A stretch of DNA of 64,000 nt from Paracamarosporium sp. OC-R06-R3 (GCA_019828545.1 JACVRA010000077.1:174486-238485); one strand, 5' to 3'; shown: positions 30,619 through 43,700, numbered from the stretch's first letter. Notes: a model not told the origin generated them from the sequence alone. Made by a program: numbers and translations.

Positions 30619-33600
30619 ATGGCTTCCCGGCACGCTGATCGATCAAGGTACGACGAACGAGGTGGAGGTCGCGCGCCCGCTCCCCGCCGCGATCGTGACG
30701 ACAGGCGCGACAATCGAGACCGCGACGACCGCCGCTACTACGACGACGAGCGCAGCCGCAATGACCGCCGCCGCGACCGCGATTCCTACCGTCGCAGCCG
30801 CTCGCCTCGTCGCGACAGGGACAGAGACCGATCGCGAGACAGGCACCATGGCTCCGGCTATCGCAACCGCGATGACAGACGCTACGGCCACGACGACCGC
30901 TGGGACCGCCGTGACGACCGCCGCGATGGCCGCCGCGATGATAGGCGGCGCAGCCATGAGCGTGCCCGCCACTCCAAGTCGGCCACTCCAGGCGCAGACG
31001 CGAGGCCGAGCTCCAGGGCCAGCGACAACAGGCAAGACAAGAACAAGCGCACTGACGAGAAGCCAAAGCTAGACGACAATGCGAGAAAAGCCGCCACGCT
31101 CGCTCGCATCGAGGCGTGGAAGAAGAAGCAGGCGGACAAGGCCGATAGCCCCGCTGCCGGTTCGTCGCCGGCTCCTACCACGCCTGCTACTCCGACAACC
31201 ACTTCAGCACCCGCCGCAAGCGAACTGGAGAAGGGGTCGATCAAGGCTGCAGCTCCAGCGAAGCTTGGTGTTGAGAGGAAGGCGAAGCAGGTCAAGGCGA
31301 AAGAACCCTTCAAGCTCGCCGAGAACGCTGCTCCGGCGCCGTTTGCTAAAATCAACGGCACCAGCAGCAACGGTTCTGCAGTGCCTAGTATGTACAGCAC
31401 CTCCACGATGAACCAACTGCTAAGCAAACCAGATCGAGCTGGACTGCCTACGTCCAAACCAAATGGTAACATTGGCTCCTTCGGGAATAAAGCTAAACCT
31501 GGTGAAGAAGCGAACAAGCCCGCAAAGAAGGCATTACTGGACGACGAAGAGAATACCGGCAAGCGCTCCCTTCAAGCGCTGCCAGATTTCGCCCCGCTTG
31601 ATCAGGACGTGCCCGATGCACCCGACGTTGAGGACGATGTCATGGACGACATGGGCAGCCCTGAGGGTGATAACGCAGCGGAGATCCAAGCCCAACTGGA
31701 GAAACGACGCGCGGAAATCGCAAACGAAGATGCTCAGATGAAAGAAGTCACCGAAGAGTCCGCTGAGAAGATGGACGTTGACGAAATCGCAGGCGTTCAA
31801 GAGGACGATATCGATCCGCTCGACGCCTATATGGCAGGCCTATCCGAGGCCCAGCCAAGCAGGGGCCTACCGCAAGGCCAGACCATGTTTGATGGTGACA
31901 ATGAACCGGACCTGACAGCTGTTGAAGGCGAGGATCTTCTGGCACTGGCTGCTTCTAAGAAACGGAAGAAGGAAGTCCCCATTACCGACCATTCAAAAGT
32001 TGAGTACGAGCCTTTCCGTAAGAACTTCTACACAGAGCCTACGGAGATCGCGAATATGACCGAAGAGGAAGTCCGCAACCTTCGTTTTGAGCTTGACGGT
32101 ATCATCGTCAAAGGCGCTAACGTGCCCCGCCCTGTCACTAAATGGGCCCAGATGGGTCTTCTGCAGCAGACTATGGACGTTTTCGCCAGGCAGCGTTTCA
32201 CGAAACCCACACCTATTCAAGCACAGGCTATTCCTATGGCTGAGTCTGGCCTAGATTTCATTGGAGTAGCCAAGACCGGATCTGGAAAGACTCTCGCTTT
32301 TGGAATTCCTATGATTCGTCACATCCTAGACCAGCAACCGCTCAAGCCCTCAGATGGTCCAATAGCCCTTGTTCTTGCTCCCACTCGAGAATTGTCCGAC
32401 CAGATCGGCAAAGAGTTACGACCCTTCCTCAAAGCATCGAACCTGCATATTGCATGCGCCTATGGAGGTTCGCCCATTTCAGAGCAAATTGCGATGATCA
32501 AACGTGGTGGAATCCACGTCTTGTGCGCGACCCCTGGTCGCTTGATCGACCTTCTCCAGAGTAATTCTGGGCGTGTTCTCAACCTGAGACGCATTACCTA
32601 TCTTATTCTAGATGAGGCTGACCGCATGTTTGATATGGGGTTCGAACCACAGGTTATGAAAATCATGGCCAATATCCGACCAGATCGGCAGACTATTCTC
32701 TTTTCTGCTACCATGCCTAAGAACATTAATGCCTTGGCAAAGAAAGGACTTACCAATCCTGCTGAAGTGACGATTGGAGGTCGTAGCGTCGTGACCAAGG
32801 ACGTGCACCAGATAGTGACAACGGTACCGCCAGGCCATGATGCCAAGATTAAAGAACTCCTTAGACAGCTTGGTCTCTTGTTTTCTAAGGATGAGAACGC
32901 TCAAATTCTTGTTTTCGTGGAGCGCCAAGAGACAGCCGAGGATCTCCTTCACAAGCTCATGAAAGCGAAGTATGTCGGCGTGAATACAATTCACGGCGCG
33001 AAGGATCAGACAGATCGCAGCGAGGCCATTAACGACTTCAAGCAAGGTGTGTTGCCAATTCTAATTGCTACATCTGTTGCTGCTCGCGGCTTGGATGTTC
33101 CCAACCTTGCTATGGTTTTCAATTTCGATTGTCCAACGCACTTGGAAGATTATGTACATCGTTGCGGACGTACTGGCCGTGCGGGCAATAAAGGCACAGC
33201 TATTACACTGATTCAAATTCCAGGCGAAGAACGCTTTGCCATGCATGTTGCTAGAGCTCTGAGAGATAGCAAGCAAGATGTCCCTGAGGACCTTGATAAG
33301 ATCTCGAAAGACTTCAAAGCTAAAATTAAAGCCGGTGAGGAGAAGTGGTTCGATCCTGGGTTCGGAGGCAAAGGTCTCGACAAACTCGATGCGACACGTG
33401 CCCTCGAGAAGAGGCGGGAAAAGCGGGCGCATCATATTGAAGGTGAGGACGTCAGTGATGACGAACCGGAATTACCTGCGCTCAAGAAGCTGCCCGAGGT
33501 GGTTTCTGCAGCAAACGCGAACAAGGAGACCGAGCCTGCAGCAGACGAACCGGCATGGAAGAGACTCCTTACTAGTAAGATCGTGGTTAGCAAGACAGAG

Positions 33601-34050
33601 CGTCCTGCCGCTACCGGTCCAACAAAGCCCATGACCGCCAAGGAGAGAGCTCTAGCAGCTGCTAGCAAGGTCGACGGTCGTCTGAGCAAGAAGGGCATGA
33701 TACATCATGGTCAGCCCATTGACAACAAGGGCCCGGATGCTGGTGCTTTCCATTCAACGATCGAGATTAACGACTTTCCGCAGAAGGCGCGATGGGCCGT
33801 CACCAATCGCACTAACGTTGTCAAGATCTTGGATACGACCGGTGTTTCCATTACCACGAAGGGCAACTTCTATCCACCAGGGAAGGAACCAGGAGAGAAC
33901 GAGTTGCCGAAACTATACATTCTTGTGGAAGGTGATAACGAAAATGTGGTCACTGACGCTATGATGGAGATCACTCGACTTCTCAAAGAGGCGACCATGT
34001 CTGCCGAGGACACTGTTCGTGGGGCGACTGGACGTTACAGTGTCGTCTAA
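30619..34050 (+). CDS. PRP5: Pre-mRNA-processing DEAD-box RNA helicase Prp5 (DDX46)
   Basis: Single exon of 1143 residues from the ATG at 30619, which sits in GCCGCCATGG, a very strong context. The first ~190 residues are Arg/Asp/Ser-rich (RSRSPRRDRDRDRSRDRH). A Prp5-specific DPLDAYMAGL motif follows, then the helicase core: Q motif RFTKPTPIQAQAIP, motif I AKTGSGKT, Ia APTRELSDQ, Ib ATPGRLID, II DEAD in LILDEADRMFD, III SATMPK, IV ILVFVERQE, V ATSVAARGLD and VI HRCGRTGRAG. The C-terminus contains the FHSTIEINDFPQKARW domain found in Prp5/DDX46. The enzyme remodels U2 snRNP when the prespliceosome forms, proofreading the branch-site duplex in the nucleus. It is divergent from ERB1. Confidence 0.96.
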   Translation: MASRHADRSRYDERGGGRAPAPRRDRDDRRDNRDRDDRRYYDDERSRNDRRRDRDSYRRSRSPRRDRDRDRSRDRHHGSGYRNRDDRRYGHDDRWDRRDDRRDGRRDDRRRSHERARHSKSATPGADARPSSRASDNRQDKNKRTDEKPKLDDNARKAATLARIEAWKKKQADKADSPAAGSSPAPTTPATPTTTSAPAASELEKGSIKAAAPAKLGVERKAKQVKAKEPFKLAENAAPAPFAKINGTSSNGSAVPSMYSTSTMNQLLSKPDRAGLPTSKPNGNIGSFGNKAKPGEEANKPAKKALLDDEENTGKRSLQALPDFAPLDQDVPDAPDVEDDVMDDMGSPEGDNAAEIQAQLEKRRAEIANEDAQMKEVTEESAEKMDVDEIAGVQEDDIDPLDAYMAGLSEAQPSRGLPQGQTMFDGDNEPDLTAVEGEDLLALAASKKRKKEVPITDHSKVEYEPFRKNFYTEPTEIANMTEEEVRNLRFELDGIIVKGANVPRPVTKWAQMGLLQQTMDVFARQRFTKPTPIQAQAIPMAESGLDFIGVAKTGSGKTLAFGIPMIRHILDQQPLKPSDGPIALVLAPTRELSDQIGKELRPFLKASNLHIACAYGGSPISEQIAMIKRGGIHVLCATPGRLIDLLQSNSGRVLNLRRITYLILDEADRMFDMGFEPQVMKIMANIRPDRQTILFSATMPKNINALAKKGLTNPAEVTIGGRSVVTKDVHQIVTTVPPGHDAKIKELLRQLGLLFSKDENAQILVFVERQETAEDLLHKLMKAKYVGVNTIHGAKDQTDRSEAINDFKQGVLPILIATSVAARGLDVPNLAMVFNFDCPTHLEDYVHRCGRTGRAGNKGTAITLIQIPGEERFAMHVARALRDSKQDVPEDLDKISKDFKAKIKAGEEKWFDPGFGGKGLDKLDATRALEKRREKRAHHIEGEDVSDDEPELPALKKLPEVVSAANANKETEPAADEPAWKRLLTSKIVVSKTERPAATGPTKPMTAKERALAAASKVDGRLSKKGMIHHGQPIDNKGPDAGAFHSTIEINDFPQKARWAVTNRTNVVKILDTTGVSITTKGNFYPPGKEPGENELPKLYILVEGDNENVVTDAMMEITRLLKEATMSAEDTVRGATGRYSVV

Positions 34051-36331
34051 TCTGCTCAAGGAGCATCTTCCGTTCCAAGGTACGTATGATTACTGTGGTG
34101 CAGATCTGTCAGCGAGCTTTCCCCTCTTTTTTCTTCTTCTTTTTTTTTTTTGGGTGGGGGGTGCTTTGTTTTGGCAATGCTCTTCGTGGAGCGGTTTTGG
34201 TTGGTTGCATAGGCATGGTCGGAGTTGGGGCTTCAATAACGGACCCGTTTTGGTAGGTGGTGGCTTAATTTGGTTGGTTTGACGGCATTTTTCACACAGG
34301 AAGACCCTATAATGGTTCTACATGTAAGTGCATGCTTTGCTCTGTTGTTTCAAATTTGCTAATCACCCCTATCCCATCTCAGGTTTTCTCTTGGTCGAAA
34401 AACATCATGCCTCGTACTGCAGGCTTGTTCACATAAGGGTCTCATAGTTGATTGCTACGTCCGCCATATGGAGTTCCATCAAAATCAGACCTTTGTTTGT
34501 TAACTTGGCGTTTCAAGTGATTATATGTGCAGGCCTTGCTCAGACATGAAAGTGAAAATCAACTCCACGACTCAACATCATAGTGAAACAAATTTTTCCT
34601 ATGGGTAAATTACCTATTCTCTTATTGATCAGCCTTGAGAAATTCGTCTAGAGTAAGGCAGTGGGTCAATTTGTGGAATGATGTTTTTATGTGCAGTGCA
34701 AGAACATGCCTCACATCTGGCTTAGGCTCTCAGTATTGACTTTATATCAACGAACTGATCTGTATGTTGGCGGTGCATAGTTCCAGCGCTTTAATTCAGA
34801 AAACTCAGTTCCGACTGCCGATGGACGACAACCGTGGGTCACTCTGCGGGCCGTTATATATATTTACATAGTAACAAGAAACACTGCAGCCTAAGGTAAA
34901 CACGTCTCTCGCTGAAGGGGTAAGCATTAGCTCTCCCACCCAGTAGTCGTGTAAAGGAGACCAATAGAGATCGAGCTGAACTTACCGCAATGAGTTTGCG
35001 ATCGTTCCAAGTGCTCCTTCCCCCTTAGGTCACATCCTAGAGCTAGATCGTTATACTCCATTTCGATTTCGAACGTTGCGGTTTGGCTGTGTCCACGGGT
35101 TTGGGTCATAGTCCGAGCGCTTTATCATCGTAGAATGACTTTTGGAGCGCCTTGGTCCATTGTTACGACGCGGCACAGCTAATTTAGCGCATTTTCGTCA
35201 GGACGGCTGCGTTGCGTTGCCATTCAGGAAGTGAAGCACCGCTAAATCGTATCGTTAGCAAATGACGTTCTGCAAATAAGAAACTCGGTATCTCAAGGTG
35301 GGAGCAATTACTCTACTGGACTTGAGATAGCGATCGCTGCAAGGAACATGGCTGAGAGAATCGCTACTATTCGTGTGGTTCAGCCGAAGCGGTCTCCAGT
35401 CCACTGGGTCGGCTGCTGCTAAATCGAGACATTGTAAGACCAACGTTCGGTATCCCAGCAACGAAGGATCACGCTCCAGGTGAGGGGTAGGGCTCGGCTG
35501 CATAGCTCACAACGTGCATATACGAGGCTGTGATTGTGGAATAAGAATCAGCCTGACTAGTTGTGTATGATAACTAGCAAAGTGGCAGAAGTATCCACTA
35601 GCAGTCTGCTTCAACGATATCGATTCGTATGTGGGGCCCCCATCGATTCGGAATGTGCGGGGAGCCTGTGACTCTGGGCTGGTCTTCAATGAGCATTTTC
35701 CTTCCATCTTATGGTAGAATACGGTAATTGGCCCACGCAAACCTCTGGTAATGCTGAAATCGAGCTGCAGGAACAACAAACTACCGTAGAGGCTTTTATT
35801 ATCTGTGAAGTATGTGGTGTGGAGTCGGTACCGAACCAAGAAACGCAAACTAGAGTACCGGTAACCGGAGTTTCCCCTCGTGCAAATCCGAGCATCGTGC
35901 ATAAGCGCAGGGTAGTGCTTATTGAATACGCCGGCTAGAATTCTGCTCATGGCGCGGCGCCCAGCTAATGCAATCAATCACTAGAGCATCTTGGTTTTAA
36001 GGATTGGGCTGACAGCGGTTGTAACGTTGGGTCAGGAGGGAAGTATTGTACGTCTTGGTGTTTAACTCTCGACACGCAATCACACTAATGACATGTGTGC
36101 AGGCATATCTGGTGCTCATCATAATGAAAGATGCGAAACATTTTCGCTTCGAGCAGCAAATTCAAGAAGCCAATGATGTATCCGGCCAATACTATAGATA
36201 ACAGCCTGATGAATTTGCACATTACAGTGACACTAAGATTATTTCTATCGTGTATCGTATAGATCAGAAACTCAGGTATACTTCGACACGAGCACCACAT
36301 GCCCCACCTCAGAGACTTGGTCCAAGCCGTT
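34051..36331. other. Long convergent intergenic region, no gene recognised
   Basis: 2.3 kb between the 3' ends of PRP5 and the Thr-rich secreted protein gene. A 12-T run at 34140-34151 followed by GGGTGGGGGG lies in the PRP5 3' flank. Frames up to about 155 codons (35507-35977 minus, 35711-35938 plus) have no family signal. No RNA gene is evident. Confidence 0.4.
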
Positions 36332-37592
36332 TCAGTAATGTCCACCTTGCTTTCTGCAAGTCTTCAATGATGCTGACGGCGTCACTACGACCGTTTTCGT
36401 GAAGGTAGCTCGGACTGTCTTGGTGGTCGTCGTGGTCGCATGTACGAATGAGAGACGCGTCTTAGTTGGCGTCGGCAGCGTAGTTACAACCGTATACACT
36501 CCAGAATATATCGTCACTGGCGGCAGCATGATCGTGGAAGTGGTTGAGACGGCTGTCAACTCGGTAGTGGTAATCGGGTTACCAGTGACGGTGATCGTTG
36601 CATTTACAGGTATTGTTGCGTTGACAGTTGTTGTTGGAAGATCAGGGGCGCGCTTGTCGAACTGAGCTGCTTTTGCTTTTAAGTTGCGTCGCGCCTTGGC
36701 CGCCTCGATACGAGCACGAGCGTATGCAATAGGGACGGCTCTATCAGACTTCCGCAAAACCCTGTACTGACTGGGGGATCCGGTGGGAGTCTCAAGAGCG
36801 GCAGGGTGGACCAAAGTAGGCGAGTACCGGCAAGGTTTGTCCTGCTTATGCAACCATGGTGCAAGAGTCGTGCAAGCAGCAGTACTTGTCTCGGTTGTAA
36901 TACTCAGCTCTTTGGTCCACGTTCGACGTGTACGCGTGATCGTCTTTGTGCTGGTTGTGAACACTGCTTGGGGGATGACAGACTTGGTCTTCTTTGCGGT
37001 CGCTGATGGTTCGGTAACGGTGATGCTGTTCGCAACGGTAGATGTAATGGCCAGCACAGAAGTCGTCGTGTATGTAATTACAGGGGTAGAGGTGATACTG
37101 AAGGTTACTGTGGGCGTGTATGTCGTTGTGGCTTGAGGCCCGACTGTGAGATAAATATCTTCATTCAATTAAGCGTCAAGCCGTTGCACCTCGAAACGTA
37201 CACTTACCTCTTTGCCAAGCAAAGGGTTGTCCGTCATCATTGTTCCCCATTACTATTATGATGTTGTGTCCGGATATCATCTCGTTCTTCGTAAAAGGAC
37301 ATGTGGATAACATCGGAGTGTTGTCAGGTGTGGTCTGTACCTCTGAGCAGAGGTACTCGTCGTTATTCGGGTCGACAAACAAGACTTCTGCAGGATCTGT
37401 GCCTGTGTTGCAACCCTGGAAGGTCGAAACGCAGGTGAATGTTTCATTTAAATTACTGTTGATGAAATAATTTCCCTCATCAACGAAGTCGACGCCGTAT
37501 GAATAACAGACGCTGTTTGGGTCGGCAACCGATGATGAAAGCAAAGCAGCCGCGGCAACAAGACGGATCAAGCGAGCGCAAGACATGATCAT
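36332..37592 (-). CDS. Secreted Thr-rich protein with N-terminal Cys domain, function unknown
   Basis: Two exons (37592-37208 and 37143-36332) give 398 residues; the intron is 64 nt. The N-terminus (MIMSCARLIRLVAAAALLSSSVA) is a signal peptide; the alternative ATG at 37685 would bury it. The mature N-domain (about 100 residues) carries six Cys in SVCYSYGVDF, ETFTCVSTFQGCNTG, EYLCSE and LSTCPF and ends GNNDDGQPFAWQR. Similar openings occur in other Dothideomycete secreted proteins of unknown function (from memory). The rest is Thr/Val-rich (TTTYTPTVTFSITSTP type) with a basic central part (RARIEAAKARRNLKAKAAQ), a KRAP site resembling a Kex2 processing position, and N-glycosylation sequons. No GPI signal is seen at the C-terminus. 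Likely cell wall or extracellular. Confidence 0.8.
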
Positions 37593-38635
37593 CGACAGAA
37601 GCGACGAGAAATGGGAATGCAAAGGAGAGGGTATCGCTGTACTTCTACCGCAGCTGGGTGATTGAGGGCTATTTGTAGACGGCATCCTCGAAGGAGCTCA
37701 ATACAGTCTCGTCCCGTTCTTTGGCGCTACGATTAGTTTCGCCGACATATATTGCTACTGATCAGGACTCTCTCACTAGGTGCATAGGAAATCCAGCAGT
37801 TCCTGCGCCGGAGAAGCCATTGCTAACCGGCATGGATAACGGTAAGAACACCAAGACTATTTGAGTGGTAACATCGTCATGATACCTATCTAGCTCTTAA
37901 CCGAAGTACTGAATTAGGGCCGCCGTTGTCCGACGCACCGTAGTGTTGTAATCTACCAGGATGGCGGGTGCGGGTCAGTATTGAAGCTGTTCGCTTGAGA
38001 AGCCAATCATGTCTGTAGGGATAGCGCCCGTTGACAACTTACAAATTTAGAACGCGCCTGTCTTCCTTCCTATCTGTCGAACATCTTCCGTTTCTATTCT
38101 AGTTACACATAGTCAACATCCTTCGGTACTAGACTGATCCGAGATTCGGGAATCGGTACACAAGCGTTCGCCCAAAGTGCCCGTTGGAATCATTGTGTCA
38201 GTCATAACATCCTCTGTCCATTGCACCACTGGTGCTTTAGCTCAAACAAAGAAGCACGGGACTGGCAGAATCCGCCTTTCGTGATTTAGAGAGTCATGTC
38301 GACGGCTTCTGCTATCATCGTTGATATGTCAGCTCTCACTGTAGGGATATAGACAGCTTTAATGTCATTTCAATTTGAAAGCTTCGTATGCCCTCTGGGT
38401 GTTATCTTGTTGCATTGAGCTTTGTTATTTCCCACAGCCAGATGAAGCATGAATCTTTAAGACTGCATATTTAGGTGTGATGTTGAATTCGCTATTTGTG
38501 TGTTCTAAGAGAGTGTGACAAGGCAAACATGACAAGTGTTCCGATATGCCTTCTATGACTGTTGAAGTCAAACGAGTAATACTGCTGCAGCACACTACGA
38601 TCTGATACGGCTCGTTTCTCAGTCGTATGAAACTT
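37593..38635. promoter_or_regulatory. Intergenic, promoter of the Thr-rich secreted protein gene
   Basis: About 1 kb between two minus-strand genes: the 3' end of methionine aminopeptidase 2 and the start of the secreted protein. No gene or strong motif is seen. Confidence 0.4.
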
Positions 38636-39935
38636 TCAGTAATCGTCGCCGCGAGAGACGATTTCTTTACAATTAGGGCGCAACAGAACAGTCTGATGTA
38701 TGCAGTCAGCGCGTTCGTTGGGTTATGTCGTGAGTCGGACTTACGTGTTCAAATTGGGCCACGTACGATCCTGGGACATCGACTAGCGGTGCGTACGAAT
38801 CGACCACACCATGCTGCACAAGCGACCGCATACCAAGATGGTAATTCTTGGCTCCAATGCGTTCGAGATAGCGCTTAGCGAAGACAATCGATCCGAAATT
38901 CGCATCAATAGTCTTCAGCAACGCCTTGGCAGATGCATGGTGGAGACCAGTAGTGCTCGCGTTGAGATTGCGTCCGTAACCATAGATACCAACGTCGTCC
39001 ATCATCCGAGCTTTGCCTGTGGTGCCGAAAGTCTCGATAGCAAAGATGTCGCCTTCCTCCATACGTTGATTTGTTCGAGTTTTGTAGAACGGAACCTGCT
39101 TATCGCCATGAATCTTATAGCGTAGGATGTTATGACCGGAAATATTGCGAACGGCTTTCACGGGGATAATCTTCCCATCAAGTTCGACTTCGTAACTCTC
39201 CATCACTTCTTGCATAACCTCGCTAAGGTGATCCATGCGGGCATCAATGCCGGCTTCTTTCAACCCAGTATTTGTCGTCGCTTTCGCAGCCGCGAGTAAT
39301 GGTTCGTATACTGGGTTGAATGCTAAGGTAAAAGCGCTATCCACAATCCTCCCGCTGACGTGGACACCGAAGTCTACTTTGAGGACATCATCTTGTTGGA
39401 GAATGACTTCCTTATTTCCAGCATTGGGTGTCCAATGTGCAGCAACGTGATTCAAGCAAAGCCCCGTCGGGAAACCCATGCCAGCCTTAAGGGAATCTCC
39501 AATCTCAAGACCCTGGTGACCAACAAGAGACCTGACGCCGTCCTCTATCTCTTGAGCTAGTTCGGTCATGGTTATGCCTGGCTTTGCGATTGTCTGAACG
39601 TGCTTTCGGACCTGGCGATGCACCTCGGCAGCCTTGCGATAGTCGTTCAGAAATCCGTCATCCATATCATCTAAGACAGCCAGATGACGGAGCTCTTCTG
39701 CGGTGGTACGCTGCAAGTTGTCATCCACAAGCTGCTCTGCGATTTCACCTATAGGATATTGCTCATCCAGAAAGATGTTAGACAACGCCATCCGAGGAGG
39801 AACCGTCTGGTGTTCTGGTGTTCTGTTTTTCTTCTTTTTGTTCCGTTTTCTCTTCTTCTTCTGTCCCTCTGTGGCTTTGTTCACTTTCCCATCAGCTCCA
39901 TGTTGGGTGTCATCGCCATCACCGTCTAACGACAT
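38636..39935 (-). CDS. MAP2: Methionine aminopeptidase 2
   Basis: Two exons (39935-38745 and 38692-38636) give 415 residues; the last exon of 57 nt supplies the conserved ending [18 protein letters not shown] and is reached through a 52-nt intron. The N-terminus has a poly-Lys block ([12 protein letters not shown]) typical of type 2 enzymes. The pita-bread catalytic domain starts at [13 protein letters not shown]. Metal ligands lie in [18 protein letters not shown] (two Asp), [11 protein letters not shown] (His), [10 protein letters not shown] (Glu) and the terminal QFEH block. The enzyme removes the initiator Met from nascent proteins at the ribosome and is the fumagillin target in eukaryotes. 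The single-frame reading without the last exon would lack a metal-site environment, so the splice is well supported. Confidence 0.95.
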
Positions 39936-40735
39936 GGTAAGTACGAATGTACGATGCGTCTTTTAGAGCACTCGCCTTCATCCTCGCCTTCGAGCATATA
40001 CCGACAAAGGCCACTTGCTGCAGCTGGTTTGGGAGGATTGGTGGAAGTAACCGCAGCGTGTGCAGGGGACTCTACTAATATGTTAGTATCTAATACGATA
40101 CTGATCTATATGGTGTACCATTAGGGCCCTGCTGATGACCATTGGGTGTCTTGGATCCCATACTCGTATTCGCGTCGTGGTCATATAGCGTCTAGATCAG
40201 AGTAATGTATAAACGGTGGGCTTGTTATGCTCATCAGGTCTGACACATGGAAAGCACACTCCGAATACCGACCTTGGCATTCGGCATTAGAAAAGAGCGG
40301 GGCAATTCGGCGGGTAGGGTTAGTAATCAATATCATCACGGTGGAGCAGTACATGATAAACAAATTCTCCACAAGACCGCACATAGACCGAAGACAACCG
40401 ACAAGCATTCCATATGCATCAAGCTAATGGATAAATACAACTTCATCGTCGTTCTCAGTTCATCAATAGCCAGCGCATCTACCGCTTTGAGCAGCTGGAG
40501 CCTTCCTGAACACCACACATTTATCGATATAAACCTTCCAATCCAGTCCGTCGGGCGTATGATGCTAACCCGTATGATGCATCCCAGATGCAGCTCGAAC
40601 ACAAGCCCTAGTAATACAACTAAGTTAACCAAATGCATCGGTTGAACGCCAAGCCAGTCTCCAAGAACGCCAATTCACCTCAGAGTTCCACGTGTCCGCC
40701 CTGCTCGACGGTTCTGTTCCAGGGGTATACTGCTC
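39936..40735. other. Intergenic, no gene recognised
   Basis: 800 bases between MAP2 and HIR1, both minus strand. It holds the MAP2 promoter. Frames near 40247-40645 lack any recognisable feature. Confidence 0.4.
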
Positions 40736-43700
40736 TTACACATCACCTCCCATTGGCTGGTCATTATTCTCCGTCGCATCCCCTGTCGTGCTTCCTGCTG
40801 CTAGGCCCACAATACCGACCAGCTTTGCATACGGCACCGTAATTCCCTGGAGCTCGCGATATTTGCCTGCTAAGCATTAGCAACGTCATCTTCGGTAGAA
40901 TGAAAACCATCGACTTACCAAGTACAATCACCGCTTGTTTCAGTAACTCCTCTCTCTTCCAACCGCAAATACTTTGATCGGAGGGGTCATCGTCCTCGTC
41001 ATGTTCAACGAAGCCCCTTGACAGGTCCCGTAAAAGTTCCTCGGTTTTGCCCCTCAAACCTTCAGCTCCAATACGCTTGACGTACATTGACAGGTATATT
41101 TTGAATTCTTGCTTCGCCCCCAACACCCTCGCAGCAGCAACACGGTTTTCTAGATGTGCAACCGAGGCGCAGGATTCGAAGCTTTCGTAACCTTCTGCCG
41201 AGATAAGAACCTTAATAAGTCTTTGAAGGTAGAACGCGCGACCGGTGAGAAGAAATTGATTCGTGGTATTACGCTCGAGCATGGGGATAATGCCGGCCGA
41301 GATATTTTCAATGGAAACCTGGTCGTCCTTTTCTTTGCCGGCTGCGCTGCTGTCGGATTTGGAGGTGACGTTACCAACGGATGAATCAGTTGTGTTCCAG
41401 TACTGGCTGCCAACTGCCCACCAAGGCTCGGAAATGCGTTGCCAGACGTACATTGTTGGTGAATATGCGTACCCTTCGCCGTTGGACATAGCTACAATGA
41501 TACGGCCTTCCGAGTTGAGGCGCGCAAACACAATGCCGGGTGATCTTGTCAGATGGGGTCCCTGAGCATGAGCGGCAACATCTAATATGGGTGCCAGAGA
41601 GATTGGTGGGTGAGGTGCGGACATGCTCTTCAAATTCCAGACATAGCACATGCCCACTGCACTGATTGCGAGTAACCACCATCCCCGACAGTCCATGATG
41701 ACAGGCTGTGCTTCGAGTACCAAAGCATTTAGTGTCCTTCGTCCAGCCGGAGACCAGGAGTAGACGGAACCGTCTTCACATGCAGCGGCAAAGAAGTTTG
41801 TGTTACCAGTCATGAGGAGTACAGACTTGGGTAAGAAGTCTTGCCAAAGCGTCTTGCCTTGCTTCGAACAGGTGATCCTGGCTGGGTCGTGATCTTGCGG
41901 GCGTCCTGTTCTCGAAGGCGCTGTAGCATTCCTGGCCTCCAGCATCACTGTATCAGCATCAGCTTTGGCGATGTTAGGCTGTGGCGGCTCGCTGCCGTCT
42001 GCTGTCCGAACAATGACACTCCGGAGCTTAGGAACAGCCATGCGTACTTGGCTGACGGTGAGGGCGGGATTAACTATCGCAGGTCGCAGGACCTGTGAGG
42101 GGCCTGCTTCGTTTGCTCTGCCAACGTTGTTTGCTCCTGGGGGTACGAGGCCATTCTCACTGTTCAATACAATTGCTGCTCCACTGGGTTTGACAGAATT
42201 TGCGAGGCGCTTTTCTACCTGGCGATCCTCGTCACCTTCAATCTCTGCGAACTTTCTCTTGTTCCCAGTGAGCATAGCAGTCAAACCGCCTTTTGAGTAG
42301 CCGTCATATGGTTTTGAAAGATCGAGAATATTATGCGGATTGCTGTTGCTGCCACTGGCGGTGGTGTTGGCCGAGATGAGCTGTGTTTGTGGAAGTGAAG
42401 ATGGTCCGACGCCTGACGAAGATGATACTAGCATGGGCGCTATGCGCTTCTTGCCATTCTTTATCGTGACTCGTTGCTTCAACTTCTCCGCACGTTCATC
42501 GGCAGGAGGTTCGGCGGGTGGTGCTGATGATGAACCGTTTGTGAGTGGAGGAGCGCTTGGCAATGCACCGTTACCATTGGTAATAGGAGGCTGTACTGCG
42601 CCGCCGTCACCCATGAGAGCGCCCATTCTGCCCTGTACACCCTGTAGTTCACTGTTCTTGCTGTTTTCTTCTAGAAGCAACGCATCAGTGCCTTCGATAA
42701 TTCCTGCTCGCCTGCCCGAGCCATATTTGGACAGCGATTTCTCGTTCTCAGACAGTGACGCTGGATACCCAAGCTCTCCCGGTTCGAAAACTAGCGTAAG
42801 AATGCTGCCGTCCAAACTCGTCACAAATAGTGTCTCCCCACTGGGCGCCCACGCAAGATCTGAAATCGATTTCATAGCGAGCTCTTGTGTGAGCATAAAC
42901 GGCCGCGCAAAACTCGTGTTCCAGATGCTCAAACACTTGTCCTGGCCTGCGCACGCAACCACTGTCACGCTATGAGGTTGAAAGCCATTGGGGTCCAAGT
43001 TGGGATTAGGAGGATCCCGATGAAACATCCTGGGAGAAAAGGCGCAAACCTCGACAGGCCCTTCGTGGCCGACTAGACTTATATCGCCGTCCCATTGACC
43101 ACGTGCTATGATTGCCACAGTGCTAACGGGACCATTTGTGGCATTTGCAGCCGCAATATGGGCTCCATCGGGCGACCATGAGCAGCGGCGGAAATATGTG
43201 GTAAGCGGCGAAGTTTGGAAGGGAGCGGTTATGCTCTTCTCGAGTGTAAAGTTGTTGACCTGGTCTTGCGCGGTGGCATTGGGCCCCGGAGAGTTGAACC
43301 GGAAAACCTTGATGGTGCGGTCGTCGCTGGCGGTCGCGAAGTATTTGTTGGCAGGGTCGAAAGTGATGCCCTTGACATGGCTGCTGTGCACGTTGGACAA
43401 AGTTTTTAGCTTTTCGAATGTATGCCCAGACCACACGACGACTTTGGAATCCAACCCTACCGACACCAGAATAGACGAGTCCTGCGCCCAGCCGAGATCC
43501 TGCACATCGTTGTCGTGGCCTACGAGGCGGCGGAATACTCTCCAATTCTCGACGGGCGGCACCTCGTTGGAACCTAGACATGGGCGTCAGCTGGTGCCCA
43601 GAGTCGAGCTTGCAGCACCTTGACCTACCAAAGGCAACATGCGCTGGCGCATTTGGGTCGAGGGCGTATACACAGACGATCTTGTCGTCTGCGCCGGACG

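Noticed and set aside
35507..35977. 156-codon minus-strand frame
   Set aside because: No recognisable domain; overlapped by an antisense frame of similar quality.
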